Shown: positions 44,803-56,226, counted from the stretch's first letter. The stretch: 64,000 nt of DNA from Okeania sp. SIO2B3 (GCF_010672525.1 NZ_JAAHGH010000017.1:44855-108854), one strand, 5' to 3'. Translations and numbers: made by a program. Notes: a model not told the origin generated them from the sequence alone.

Positions 44803-46288
44803 ATCAGATTTATTGTGGCAGATAATTCCTATTGTCTTAATCCTATTATTAGCTGCTGGATTATATATTTATCAAATTGGTACAGAAAGCCTTTGGAAAG
44901 ATGAACTCCTCAGCGTATATCGTGCCAAATATCTAAAAGACTATATTTTTGTTCCACGTCCTGTCTCTTATATCCTTCTCAGGGGTTGGATGCTCTTTGG
45001 ATACAGCGATAGTTGGTTGCGGGGGTTATCCGCTGTTTTTACTGTGGTTAGTGTTTTCTTAGTTTATCGACTTGGATGTCGTTTAGTAAACAAACCTGTA
45101 GGTTTAATTTCTGCTCTACTTATGGCTGTGTCTCCTTTGTTTATCCATCATGCTCAAGAGGTGCGAATGTATGGAATTAGCATCTTCTTTGGATTACTTG
45201 GTACTCTAGCTTTAACTTCTGCTTTAGAATCTCCCAATAAGTTTTCTATTGGTGGTTGGGCGATAGCTCGATGGTTAGCTATTCTCTGTACTCCACTAAA
45301 TTTACTTTTATTACTGCCAGACACGGTGTTATTCGTTTGGAGATTTCGTAAAGAAAAGCACGTGTTATTGAGTTTTGGTGCCGGACTGATTGCTGTTGGT
45401 ATATTATGGTTTCCTTGGGTCATAACTGTAGCTCTTAATTCAGCTAAATTTATGGGAGGATTCACAGGGACAGTAGACCCAGGTATAGAAACAGATGTAG
45501 AAAATGTACAAGTTAAATTAAAATCTGCCCCCACTATAATTAATGTACTACTACAACCAGGTAGTTTTACTGCTTGGCCGTTTGGTAAACCTAATTCAAA
45601 GGTAATTTTCTGGTTTTATAATCTCTACTCCGTAATAGTGGCTAGTTTAATAGGTTTAGCCCTGTTTAAGAAACGAAATTCATATAAACTAGGTTGGGCT
45701 GCCGCCTGGGGATTTTTACCCTTAATTCCAATATTCTTGGTTTCTCAAATTTCTCGTTCTTTGTGGGTAGATCGTTACCTTATGTTTACTGCTCCCTATA
45801 TTTTTATTATCTTGGCAGCAGGGTTTATGATGGTTTGGCATCGGTGGCGAATCCCGGCAGTGGCGATCGCCCTCATATATTTTGTTGCTATTGCTGGAGG
45901 GGTGAAGCGTTACTACAGTGTATTAGATCGAGAAGATTGGCGGGGTATTGTCCAATTGATTCAAACTAATGAAAAGTCTGGGGATATAATTGTTTGGAGT
46001 GCTAGGGAAGTAATTCCCAGAGCGCTCAATCATTATTATAGTGGTTCTGCAACTATTGAAGTAAGGTCAGAACAACCTCAAGATGATCCCCAAGCTATAG
46101 AAAGTTGGGTTGAAAGTTTACCAAAAACTCAGTCGCGCCTGTTGTTAGTATTTGCTAATCCATCATCAACTCTACTATCTGGGATTGAAAAAGAGTTTAA
46201 GGTGGAACAACTTTACAAAATTTATGCCAGAGGGACAGTTGAACTTTTCTTACTTACACCCCATACTTCTGAGACACAGAGAAAGTGA
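44759..46288 (+). CDS. GT39/ArnT-like membrane glycosyltransferase, copy 2
   Basis: The 509-residue paralog has the same layout: IVLILLLAAGLYIYQIG, then ESLWKDELLSVYRAK and HAQEVRMYGISIFFGLL. Differences concentrate in the periplasmic loop after span 7, where this copy has an insert of about 10 residues, and at the C terminus, so acceptor specificity may differ. The ATGATG start lies 44 bp inside copy 1, suggesting translational coupling. HIP1 octamers occur in both copies. Confidence 0.88.
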   Translation: MMKEKISNLTKSQSKSDLLWQIIPIVLILLLAAGLYIYQIGTESLWKDELLSVYRAKYLKDYIFVPRPVSYILLRGWMLFGYSDSWLRGLSAVFTVVSVFLVYRLGCRLVNKPVGLISALLMAVSPLFIHHAQEVRMYGISIFFGLLGTLALTSALESPNKFSIGGWAIARWLAILCTPLNLLLLLPDTVLFVWRFRKEKHVLLSFGAGLIAVGILWFPWVITVALNSAKFMGGFTGTVDPGIETDVENVQVKLKSAPTIINVLLQPGSFTAWPFGKPNSKVIFWFYNLYSVIVASLIGLALFKKRNSYKLGWAAAWGFLPLIPIFLVSQISRSLWVDRYLMFTAPYIFIILAAGFMMVWHRWRIPAVAIALIYFVAIAGGVKRYYSVLDREDWRGIVQLIQTNEKSGDIIVWSAREVIPRALNHYYSGSATIEVRSEQPQDDPQAIESWVESLPKTQSRLLLVFANPSSTLLSGIEKEFKVEQLYKIYARGTVELFLLTPHTSETQRK

Positions 46289-46863
46289 TATCAAGTTGAT
46301 TTTTTTCTGGGCTATTTCTCTAATTAATGCTTGTTTGTGACGTTTTCCTACATCAAATCAAAGATTATGATGTAGGCTTCCCAACCTCACGGACGTGGGC
46401 TTTCTGTTTTGCTGGCGCAACGCTGCGCGAACACAGGGAGTGCAACCACTTAACCCTCCACAGACAGAGACGATAAGACCCACCGCCTTTTTGTACTAGA
46501 CAATTCTGTACTCCAGAAAGTTCCCTCAAGAGTTTTACCTTTTCACGGGTTGACGCTTAACTTCTGAATTGAACCCCATACTCTATGTCGTTTTCTATGT
46601 GCTGTTATCAGGTGCGTATTACCGCTACTCCTGATAGAATCAGAATAACACAAAGAAGTACACAATGCAAGAAACTAAGTGGACGCTACGCGGTTTATTT
46701 GTTGGTCGGCAATTCCCCTCCCGTTAACATTCGTATAACGGGAGACCCCTTGCCGACATCAAAGTTGGGAAATAGCCACATAATTTTTTAATTTCATCAA
46801 TATCAATATTAATTTAATTAGCGAAATTAAAAAGTTAATCTGTGTTAATGTTTGAGACAAATT
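46289..46863. other. Intergenic region, GC-richer, origin unclear
   Basis: It contains two clear stem-loops: 'ctacatcaaatcaaagattatgatgtag' (about 46350) and CCCGTTAA...ATAACGGG (about 46720). The composition is more GC-rich than the flanks. On the minus strand short in-frame stretches such as NSEVKRQPVKR suggest a remnant of a transposon-associated gene, but I cannot prove it. The plus-strand frame at 46585-46791 is not credible. Confidence 0.4.
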
Positions 46864-47619
46864 ATGCTAAGATTTATCAGATATAAGCTATTATTTACTA
46901 TATTTATTTCATTGCTAATTTTTCTCTATATTCCTAATTTAAAACTGCAGAAAGTTTCTGCTCAATTTATTTCATCACCAGAAGTTAATGCCTTAGATGA
47001 TAGTTTAAATAATGCTAGTATTTATTCTTTTATTAAATCAGGTTTGAATTATAGTAAACAACTCTACGGCGAGCCAAGAATAGCAGTAAAAAAAGTAAAT
47101 TTACGCTTACACACAACACCTTTAGCTTCACTCGATAATGCGAATCAAGGCGAATTTACTATCTATTTAAGTCATAAACCCTCTGAATATGCTTTTCGTG
47201 GACAATTAGGTCATGAAATATTTCACTTATTAAATGCAAAATTACTTGATTGTTATGCAGAAGGTATGGCTACTGTTTTTGCTGAGAAAGTGTTAACTCG
47301 TGATAACTTAGATTGGAGTGGTTGGGAAGCATATTTTCAACAAGGTTATGAACCTTTTTACGGTTTAACTTACTTTATGATGAAAGAAGTTAGTGAAACA
47401 GCAGGTTCAGCAAATATGAGTCGTTTACTTGATTTTGCTGTTAATAATAAGGCTAATAAAAAGTGGATGTACATTGATATTGATGGATGGTTATCTTCTA
47501 TGTCTGATTATGTAAAAATTGAAGTAGAAAAAGTGATTAATAAATATATTTTTCAAGTTAAATCAGTAATTGGATCAAAGAATAATATGTATACTTGTTT
47601 AGCACCTACAAAAAATTGA
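46864..47619 (+). CDS. Secreted HExxH putative zinc metallopeptidase
   Basis: Start chosen at ATG 46864 (251 residues), which gives a proper signal peptide: basic RFIRYK, hydrophobic LLFTIFISLLIFLYI, and a likely cut after VSA/Q. A TTG at 46852 is an alternative. The motif GHEIFHLL gives His117, Glu118 and His121, and CYAEGMATVFAE 10-20 residues later can supply the third ligand, as in gluzincin/MA-like peptidases. Probably periplasmic or extracellular; substrate unknown. The protein is small for the class, and no prodomain is evident. Confidence 0.65.
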   Translation: MLRFIRYKLLFTIFISLLIFLYIPNLKLQKVSAQFISSPEVNALDDSLNNASIYSFIKSGLNYSKQLYGEPRIAVKKVNLRLHTTPLASLDNANQGEFTIYLSHKPSEYAFRGQLGHEIFHLLNAKLLDCYAEGMATVFAEKVLTRDNLDWSGWEAYFQQGYEPFYGLTYFMMKEVSETAGSANMSRLLDFAVNNKANKKWMYIDIDGWLSSMSDYVKIEVEKVINKYIFQVKSVIGSKNNMYTCLAPTKN

Positions 47620-48408
47620 TGAATATGTTAAATAATTAATTATTAATTATTAATAATTAATAATTAATAATTAACTCATATCTTAGGATGTATGAAAAAA
47701 TAATGTAATCAGTCAGCACTTCCCTGTGGGATGCTACGCAAACAGCAAATAATGAATAATTCCTTCTCAGATTGAAGGAGTGTACCATTGAATAAGTGTA
47801 CCTTGGCAATAACTTTTAATTCTCTCTCAATTTTTCAATTACTTTGACTTTTCCTACTCTCATAAATAGCTGATAGCTGATAGCTGATGGCTGAATGCTT
47901 ACAAAATAATAGCTAAGAAAGTGATGTATTTAAAGGTAATATATCAGTTCAAAATATATAATTAATTGTGTGTATAACAGTCGAAGGAAAGGTGTTTGAC
48001 AGTTCAAAAGTTTAAAACTTAGACAATGTAAAGCTTTTACCGAATAATTAAGGTAAAAATACTCTCCTTTAAAGGAGAAACAAGAAAAAATTTTCCTTTT
48101 ATTCAATTCTCTCCCTAAAAGGAAGAGGTAATTATTAATTATCCATTATCAATTATCCATTATTGAATTCTTCCTTCTTCCTTCTGCTATAAATTAGACA
48201 TCTCCAGAAAATAAGTATTTTAATTAGAGCAGGCTAAGGATACGAAAAATTTACCCTAAAAAATCCTTTTTCACGCCTTTGCGCGTAAAAATATCTTACC
48301 TGTTGCCTGTTGCCTGTTGCCTGTTGCCTGTTGCCTACTCCTGCAAAAAATCTATATCTTTTTCGGAGATGTTTATTGTAGAAAAAGTATGAACCGATAC
48401 TGAAAAAT
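47620..48408. other. Repeat-rich intergenic region
   Basis: In order it holds a TAATTAATAATTAATAATT microsatellite, 'gctgatagctgatagctgatgg' with a GAATGCTTAC end (about 47870-47910, same family as 14608-14805), a palindromic Ctccttt-family repeat (about 48055-48130), and a tandem 'ttgcctg' heptamer run (48300-48340). No coding sequence was found. Confidence 0.6.
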
Positions 48409-50283
48409 TTGACTCAGGAGTATCACAAAGATTTACTCAAAAGAATGAGAAACGATCAAGTTAACCAAAATCATCAGAAATGGCTACATCTAATATTGCT
48501 ATGTAGTTGGATATTTCTAGGTATTGCCCTGCGTTGGACAAACTTAGCTGACAAGTCTGCCTCATCTATCGAAATTGCTACATTGGGTTATAGTCTGGGT
48601 CATAGCTTTTTTGACCTACCTTTAGATCGAGTTATTAGTCTAGATCAATTACTGTCACCTTTACAATTTGAGTCAACTTCTACTCCTATCGATGTCATTC
48701 ATCATCTACTGGGTGAGGATAATCATCCTCCACTCTATTTTGTACTAAATCATTTGTGGTTTAACTTATTCAGCACTGACGGAGAATTGGTTTCTCTGTG
48801 GATGGGGCGATCGCTCAGTGCTATTTTTGGTGTAATTACTATTCCGGCAATTTTTGGCTTGGGTTGGTTGGCCTTTTCTCCATTAATAGGTCATATAGCA
48901 GCAGCATTGATGGCTATTTCTCCTTATGGGATATACCTGGCCCAAGAATCTCGTCATTATACTTTAACAATTTTATGGATTATTGCTTCTGTAACTTGTT
49001 TGACAGCAATAATACCCTATCTTCAAAAACGCAAGATATTTCCGATATGGCTGGGCTTTCTTTGGGTTATAATTAATAGTTTGGGAATTTCCACTCACTA
49101 TTTTTTTGCCTTGGCGTTGACTGTGGAGGGATTAGTTATTGCTTGGTTTTGGTTAAGAGATATTCAAAACCTATTTCAACGCTATTGGTGGCGAATTTAT
49201 TTTGTTGCTCTGGGAACGTTTATTGCTGGTTTGGTTTGGTTGCCTATTATGGGTAGTATTGGCAATAGTCAACTGACTGACTGGATATCAACTAGCTTTG
49301 AGCTTGATGAAATTTGGCATCCTATCCCTCGTTTGTTGGGTTGGGTATTGACAATGGTATGGCTTTTACCCATTGAAGGGACAAGTTTATTTGTAACTAT
49401 TTTGTCTGGAGTGGCACTTTTGGTTGTGTTGGTTTGGGTTGCTCCTGGTTTATGGCAAGGTGGAAAAGCACAGATGAATGATATTGATAACCGCTTTTCT
49501 TTTCAGGTTTTTGTCGGTTTTTTTGTAGGAGCGATCGCTTTATTTTTACTTATTATTTACGGTATGGGTAAAGATTTATCTCTTGCTGCTCGTTATCATT
49601 TTGTTTATTTTCCTATTGTCATTATTTTATTAGCTGCAATATTGGGAAAGTGTTGGGATAATTTGGAAGATCGGTCGGAGGTGGAAAATGTTTTTTCTGG
49701 GAAAGATAAAGGTTTTCAAGTTTTCCAGTTAAGAGATTTTTTACAGAAGTTGGGAAGTGGGAAAATAAAAGGGGAGGGGGCAACGAAAAAAGATTTAATT
49801 TTGGCAAATTTAAAACTGATTAATAAAAGAGTTGTGCTTGTTGTTTTGTTAATTGGTTTATGCGGTGGGTTAACGGTGGTTAGTAATTATGGTTATCAAA
49901 AGTCACGCCGTGCAGACCTTTTAGTTGAGGCAATTAAAACACAGTCTAAAATTCCGTCTTTAATTGCTACAACTTATCAAACTCATGCTGAAATTCGGGC
50001 TTTAATTGCACTTGGTCTGGAATTTAAACGTCAAGAAGAGAAAATCAATATCTCTGACTTTTTTCAACCTCAATTTTTATTAATGAAAAGACAACAAGAG
50101 CAAAGATTAACTTCTGATTCAGCTTTGACTAAATTACTCTCTCAAACACCACGACCTCTAGATTTATGGGCAGTTAATTTGAAAGTAGAGGGAAGCGATC
50201 TAGAAACTTTCAATTGTCGGAAATATTCTAATTCTCTACCTAAAATTAATGGTTATCGTTATAAGTTGTATCATTGCCGTTAA
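48409..50283 (+). CDS. GT39-type membrane glycosyltransferase, third copy
   Basis: The 624-residue GT-C protein starts at TTG 48409 or, alternatively, ATG 48445; neither has a strong ribosome site. After a short tail come a first span (LILLCSWIFLGIALRW) and an acidic-pair loop (SASSIEIATLGYS). GEDNHPPLYFVLNHLW and LAQESRHYTLTILW follow, as in ArnT/PMT-like enzymes. A cytoplasmic insert at about 420-470 is rich in Lys/Gly. It is only distantly related to the tandem pair at 43276-46288. A copy of its last 125 bp lies just downstream. Confidence 0.85.
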   Translation: MTQEYHKDLLKRMRNDQVNQNHQKWLHLILLCSWIFLGIALRWTNLADKSASSIEIATLGYSLGHSFFDLPLDRVISLDQLLSPLQFESTSTPIDVIHHLLGEDNHPPLYFVLNHLWFNLFSTDGELVSLWMGRSLSAIFGVITIPAIFGLGWLAFSPLIGHIAAALMAISPYGIYLAQESRHYTLTILWIIASVTCLTAIIPYLQKRKIFPIWLGFLWVIINSLGISTHYFFALALTVEGLVIAWFWLRDIQNLFQRYWWRIYFVALGTFIAGLVWLPIMGSIGNSQLTDWISTSFELDEIWHPIPRLLGWVLTMVWLLPIEGTSLFVTILSGVALLVVLVWVAPGLWQGGKAQMNDIDNRFSFQVFVGFFVGAIALFLLIIYGMGKDLSLAARYHFVYFPIVIILLAAILGKCWDNLEDRSEVENVFSGKDKGFQVFQLRDFLQKLGSGKIKGEGATKKDLILANLKLINKRVVLVVLLIGLCGGLTVVSNYGYQKSRRADLLVEAIKTQSKIPSLIATTYQTHAEIRALIALGLEFKRQEEKINISDFFQPQFLLMKRQQEQRLTSDSALTKLLSQTPRPLDLWAVNLKVEGSDLETFNCRKYSNSLPKINGYRYKLYHCR

Positions 50284-50429
50284 AATTTGATTTTTTTGTC
50301 GGATAGAAAAGTGGGTTAAAAGATTAATATATGCTTTTTCAAATACTATATTTTTCTGCCAAATTATCCATTAAAACTAACGCTAAAAGGTAAACTGATT
50401 GTTAGGTTTATTGGTTATAAACTTTTGAA

Positions 50430-50572
50430 CGAAGGGATTTAGCTAAATTCCTATCTCAAACACCACGACCTCTAGATTTATGGGCAGTTAATTTGAAAGT
50501 AGAGGGAAGCGATCTAGAAACTTTCAATTGTCGCAAATCTTCTAGTTCTCTACCTAAAATTAATGTCTTGAT
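50430..50572 (+). pseudogene. Duplicated tail of the 48409 glycosyltransferase gene
   Basis: Bases about 50441-50570 repeat 50128-50255 almost exactly ('tctcaaacaccacgacctct ... gaaactttcaattgtcg'). Only the last 40 or so codons are present. It ends 10 bp before the ATG of the next gene and may now supply that gene's leader. Confidence 0.85.
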
Positions 50573-50581
50573 TGTCATAAG

Positions 50582-51973
<1,392 letters not shown>

Positions 51974-52123
51974 GTTAGCAGTAATAAAAGATTGAGAATT
52001 TCATGCTATATTTTGGCACGAGTAACTCCTAAAAATCCCCTTGTCTAGCTACTGGTGAACGGGGCGTTACAAAATTTAGATTATGTCGCCAAAATTTTAC
52101 GCTCCTAAATTAGTAACTTTAAT

Positions 52124-52801
52124 ATGATTTATTTATCTCCAAAAAAAACCATTATATTTCTGATATTTATTGTTATAGGCTTAACTATTGCCAGTATTAC
52201 CGGGCAGTTTTTTCAATATTATGGTTTCTCTAATTCTACCGAATTGATTGATAAATTTAATGTAGATGGAGAATATACTATTCCTTCATTATTTTCATCT
52301 TTTAGTTTATTTTTTTCCTGTGTCATTCTGGGAATAATTTCTCATAAAAAATGGCAACAGAAGGATAAATATCTTTGGAAGTGGATAGGTCTATCTGTCA
52401 TATTTTTCTATCTAGGACTTGATGAAACAATTAGCTTGCACGAACAATTAATTCATCCTTTGCGAGATATGCTGAATGCGACTGGAATATTTTATTACAC
52501 TTGGGTAATTCCAGGATTAATATTAGTTATAACTGTTCTATTTATTTATCTAAAGTTTCTTCAATCTCTGCCTCGCAAAATAAAATATCTATTTTTTCTG
52601 GCTGGAATATTTTATGTTGGAGGTGGAATTGGCATGGAAATGGTTGGTGGATATTACGCTTATTTATATGATACTAATAACTTTTTTTATGAAATATTGG
52701 TAACTATTGAAGAATTTCTTGAGATGTTAGGAGTTGTTGTCTTTATTTATGCGCTTCTATGTTATGGCAGGCAACAGGCAACAGGCAACAGGCAACAGTA
52801 G
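52124..52801 (+). CDS. Multi-span membrane protein of unknown function
   Basis: The 225-residue protein has about six hydrophobic spans (for example TIIFLIFIVIGLTIASITG, LFSSFSLFFSCVILGI, YYTWVIPGLILVITVLF). Conserved-looking acidic/His residues at membrane edges (GLDETISLHEQL, EMVGGYYAYLYD, EEFLEMLG) hint at a metal or proton site. No family is recognised. The last about 12 residues (GRQQATGNRQQ) are encoded by a tandem 'ggcaaca' heptamer that has run into the gene end. The original stop was therefore probably displaced. Confidence 0.6.
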   Translation: MIYLSPKKTIIFLIFIVIGLTIASITGQFFQYYGFSNSTELIDKFNVDGEYTIPSLFSSFSLFFSCVILGIISHKKWQQKDKYLWKWIGLSVIFFYLGLDETISLHEQLIHPLRDMLNATGIFYYTWVIPGLILVITVLFIYLKFLQSLPRKIKYLFFLAGIFYVGGGIGMEMVGGYYAYLYDTNNFFYEILVTIEEFLEMLGVVVFIYALLCYGRQQATGNRQQ

Positions 52802-53341
52802 TAAAAACATTTCCCTGCTGTTACTTCGTTATCTGCATAAGTCTTAACTAACTCGTTATTTGCTATATTTAAAATTAGATTAATTTGATAATTCAAGCTT
52901 TTTATTGGTGAATCATAAAATTTAAGTATCGGACATTTAATATTAAGTAAAGATATTCATAAATTTAACAATAATACAGAATTTATGGCTAATTAGAGTT
53001 TGCTGAAAAATTAAGATACTATATAAACTTACCTAACTCTGTGTGATTGCAATAACTAATACAAGATTTTTCCTGAAAATAAACCATCCATCTTCTCCAT
53101 AATGATATAAAAATTTTCATGTCGATCAAATACAGTAACTAACTTCTTCAAGTAAACAGCTAGAAAAAAAATCAAAAAGTAGACCACTGTTAAATCAGCA
53201 TTATGTCGTAAATATTGACTAATAAAAAAAATTAAACTACTAACCTTTATCAAAATAAAAATCGTCAAAAAAATTCCATAACTGGTAAATACTTAGCTAT
53301 TCAGTATAATATCAAATTGTATTACATAGAATATTTTTAAC
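52802..53341. other. Intergenic region upstream of moaA
   Basis: A partial family A MITE end ('aattagagtttgctgaaaaa', about 52992) is present without a partner end. A minus-strand hydrophobic frame at 53056-53268 (70 codons) lacks a ribosome site and is not called. The moaA promoter must lie near 53280-53340, but the boxes are not clear. Confidence 0.45.
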
Positions 53342-54328
53342 ATGAATAAAGTTGATTATTTAAGAATTAGTCTGATAGATCGTTGCAATTTTAGGTGTCA
53401 ATATTGTATGCCAGAAGGTGCAGAAATTAACTATGTATTACAACAAAACTTATTGACTCATAATGAATTACTAACTCTACTAAAAGATATTTTTATTCCT
53501 GTAGGTTTTACTCGGTTTCGGTTAACAGGAGGCGAGCCTTTATTACGTCCTGGTGTGATAGATTTGGTAAAAGCGATCGCCTCTTTCCCAGAGACCCAAG
53601 ACCTATCAATGACCACCAATGGATTTTTGTTGGCGGGTATGGCAAAAGATTTATATAAAGCTGGCTTGAGAAGAGTTAATATTAGTTTAGATTCTCTAGA
53701 TTCAGATACTTTTAATATAATTATTGGTAATCGGGGTCGTAGTCGTTGGCAACTGGTTTGGAATGGCATTCAAGCTGCTTATGATGTAGGTTTTGACCCT
53801 TTAAAAATAAATGTAGTGGTAATTCCTGGGGTTAACGACCATGAAGTTTTAGATTTGGCCTCTTTAACTATTGACCGTAATTGGCACGTTAGATTTATTG
53901 AATTTATGCCTATCGGTAATGATAAATTATTTGACGACCGAGGTTGGATATCTTCAGAAGAATTACGGCAAAAAATTAGGAAACGATGGGGGTTGACAGA
54001 ATCTTCAGTCAAAGGAAATGGGCCTGCCGATGTATTTCAGATTCCTGGAGCAAAAGGGACATTGGGATTTATTAGTCAAATGTCAGAATGTTTTTGCGAT
54101 CGCTGTAATAGAATGCGTCTCTCAGCGGATGGATGGTTAAGACCTTGCCTTTTGAATGAAATGGGTCAAATAGATTTAAAAAATGGCCTGCGTAGTGGGG
54201 TTTCTGTTGAGGAGTTACGGCAGCAGGTAGAATATTTATTGGGTATTAAACCAGAAATTAATTTTAAGCAAAGAGAGTCTGGCACTACTGGAAGTTATGG
54301 TCGAACTATGTCACAAATTGGTGGCTGA
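53342..54328 (+). CDS. moaA: GTP 3',8-cyclase (molybdenum cofactor biosynthesis)
   Basis: The 328-residue radical-SAM enzyme has the N-terminal cluster motif CNFRCQYC (Cys15, Cys19, Cys22) and the [19 protein letters not shown]-binding strand. The C-terminal second cluster ligands are [20 protein letters not shown]. It converts GTP to 3',8-cyclo-dihydro-GTP, the first step of molybdopterin synthesis. The extreme C terminus ends [12 protein letters not shown], the Gly-Gly-containing tail needed in the active site. No other moa gene is adjacent. It converges on rpsD. Confidence 0.95.
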   Translation: MNKVDYLRISLIDRCNFRCQYCMPEGAEINYVLQQNLLTHNELLTLLKDIFIPVGFTRFRLTGGEPLLRPGVIDLVKAIASFPETQDLSMTTNGFLLAGMAKDLYKAGLRRVNISLDSLDSDTFNIIIGNRGRSRWQLVWNGIQAAYDVGFDPLKINVVVIPGVNDHEVLDLASLTIDRNWHVRFIEFMPIGNDKLFDDRGWISSEELRQKIRKRWGLTESSVKGNGPADVFQIPGAKGTLGFISQMSECFCDRCNRMRLSADGWLRPCLLNEMGQIDLKNGLRSGVSVEELRQQVEYLLGIKPEINFKQRESGTTGSYGRTMSQIGG

Positions 54329-54484
54329 AATCAGTTATCAGTTATCAGTTATCAACGGGGGAGCTTAAAATTGTTTGGGGTTATAAGACACGAAATGGCT
54401 GATCGTTGATTGTAATAAGCAATTTTTCCTTCTGCCTTCTGCCTTATGACTTTTGCCTTCTGACTTCTTAGTTCTGAATTTGTT

Positions 54485-54525
54485 AACCCCGCCTAAAAAT
54501 CGAATAGACTAGACGGGGTTTAGTG
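54485..54525. terminator. Stem-loop between convergent moaA and rpsD
   Basis: AACCCCG (54485-54491) pairs with CGGGGTT (54514-54520). It sits between the two stops and could serve both strands. T-runs are weak. Confidence 0.45.
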
Positions 54526-54558
54526 GAGCGAATCAAATCAGATAAAAAACAAAAATCT

Positions 54559-55167
54559 TTATGCTTGTCTGGAATAATATTCCACAACTAATAGTTCGTT
54601 AATTTGAAGTGCTACCCACTCGCGTTCCACAATACTATTAACCTTACCAACAAGTTTATCTTTATCAAATTCTAGATGGCTAGGAATATTAGCTAAACCA
54701 GGATATTGAAGATTAGTTTTTACCAATTCCTTAGAAGCGTCTTTTTGCTTAACGCCAATTACCTCTCCTGGTTTACACTGATAACTAGCAATACTAACAA
54801 CTTTACCATTTACTGTTACATGACCATGATTAACTAGCTGTCGTGCTGAGGGAATAGTTGGTGCCATTCCTAAACGAAATACAGTATTATCCAAACGCAT
54901 TTCTAATAGTTGCAATAATACTTGTCCTGTGGAACCTGCTGCACGACGAGCTTTTTTTACATAACGTAGGAGTTGTCGTTCGCGAAGACCATAATTATAA
55001 AGTAATTTTTGCTTCTCTTCTAGTCGAATTGCATACTCTGAGCGCTTTCTCCGATTTTGACCATGTTGACCAGGGGGATAAGCACGTCTGGGACTTTTAC
55101 GAGTTAGTCCTGGTAAGTCACCGAGACGACGCGCTATTCTTAAGCGTGGGCCTCTATATCTAGACAT
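54559..55167 (-). CDS. rpsD: 30S ribosomal protein S4
   Basis: The 202-residue protein starts [20 protein letters not shown] and contains the S4 RNA-binding domain: [20 protein letters not shown] then [12 protein letters not shown]. It binds 16S rRNA early in small-subunit assembly. Length and sequence are typical of cyanobacteria, where rpsD is usually solitary, as here. Confidence 0.97.
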   Translation of the reverse strand: MSRYRGPRLRIARRLGDLPGLTRKSPRRAYPPGQHGQNRRKRSEYAIRLEEKQKLLYNYGLRERQLLRYVKKARRAAGSTGQVLLQLLEMRLDNTVFRLGMAPTIPSARQLVNHGHVTVNGKVVSIASYQCKPGEVIGVKQKDASKELVKTNLQYPGLANIPSHLEFDKDKLVGKVNSIVEREWVALQINELLVVEYYSRQA

Positions 55168-55278
55168 ATAATTTCCTCATTAACATCAAATTTAACCACA
55201 ATCCTATATTATATACTACTTAAAGGTTACTTTGTCAATTTGCCTTTCTTTAGCAATAAACCTATTGATTTATTTATT

Positions 55279-55842
55279 ATGCCTAATATTTTTAACATTA
55301 ACTTTTCTAATTTATTCCTTAAGAAGTTTCCTCTATCTATTAAATTTTTTCATTGGCGCTGGATTTACTTATTAGGAGTTTTTAGTTATGGCCTGTTGAT
55401 AGTTAATCCGGAATTAGCAACAGCTCAAGCAAATAAAAAATCTTTTAAAATTTGCTCTGAAGAATTGCTAAGTGTGGGTTTATCTGAGACAGAAGTAGCT
55501 AATGCTTGTGGTGCAGCTCTCAAACCCAGGGGTTTATCAGGATGCGTCACAAAAATCTATGATAGTACAACAGAAGAACTTTCAGCAGAAGATATTCTAT
55601 TTAATTGTCAACGAGTCAGAAGATTTGATGAATTGGGAACTTGTGTAGAAACAATTAATGAATCAATTACAGATAATTCTAATGAAGCTGCTATTTTAGA
55701 AAGTTGTCGTCTGAGTTTATTGCCCGAACGTTTTTCTTTTTGTGTGGTTGGTTTAAATGCTAATGTTGGATTAACTACAGCAGAATTATTATCTAATTGT
55801 CTCAATCCCGATGCAGAAATAAGCGATATTTCTCCAGATTGA
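55279..55842 (+). CDS. Secreted protein with three cysteine-paired repeats
   Basis: Start chosen at ATG 55279 (187 residues); a TTG at 55240 would add 13 residues. The hydrophobic segment WIYLLGVFSYGLLIV followed by ATAQA looks like a signal peptide. The mature part has three repeats of about 45-50 residues, each with a Cys near the start of a helix and the pattern C...L.P..LS.CV..I (CGAALKPRGLSGCV, CQRVRRFDELGTCV, CRLSLLPERFSFCV). Paired cysteines suggest disulfides in the periplasm or outside. No named family is recognised. Divergent from rpsD. Confidence 0.65.
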   Translation: MPNIFNINFSNLFLKKFPLSIKFFHWRWIYLLGVFSYGLLIVNPELATAQANKKSFKICSEELLSVGLSETEVANACGAALKPRGLSGCVTKIYDSTTEELSAEDILFNCQRVRRFDELGTCVETINESITDNSNEAAILESCRLSLLPERFSFCVVGLNANVGLTTAELLSNCLNPDAEISDISPD

Positions 55843-55878
55843 AGAAGGAAGAGGTAATAATTAATAATTAATAATTAA

Positions 55879-56118
55879 TAATTAGGGCTTGTTGATTAAA
55901 TATCAAAGCATTGAATGATATTGGTTTCAGCCTTTTTTTGCCTTTAAAAAGTGCGCCTGTTTTCGGTCTAAAAAGCTCAAAAATTTAGTATTTTGGGATG
56001 ATTATGGCATAAAAATAACTCTTACAATTTTTACGACTACCTCCTCTATAATTTCCATTTCTCCTGTCTCCTGTCTCCTACCTCTACCAACAGACTTTCC
56101 ATAAGCAAACTCTAATTA
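55879..56118. mobile_element. MITE family A, copy 5
   Basis: A 228-bp element runs from GGGCTTGTTGATTAAATATC to GACTTTCCATAAGCAAACTC. It is flanked by TAATTA at 55879-55884 and 56113-56118. It inserted within a TAATTAATAATT microsatellite. Confidence 0.85.
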
Positions 56119-56226
56119 ATAATTAATAATTAATTGTTGAACACTCCCTCACTCTCCTACTTAGTTGCAACTTTTGAAAAGTGCTGCTAAGATTCCTGTA
56201 ATCAAAAGCTACTTTACTGAAAAACA

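Noticed and set aside
46585..46791. 68-codon frame, and a possible transposon gene on the other strand
   Set aside because: The frame crosses stem-loop sequence. The minus-strand similarity is limited to a few short stretches that I cannot tie to a family.
53056..53268. 70-codon hydrophobic minus-strand frame
   Set aside because: There is no ribosome site, the sequence is AT-rich, and hydrophobicity is expected from T-rich codons. Not strong enough to call.
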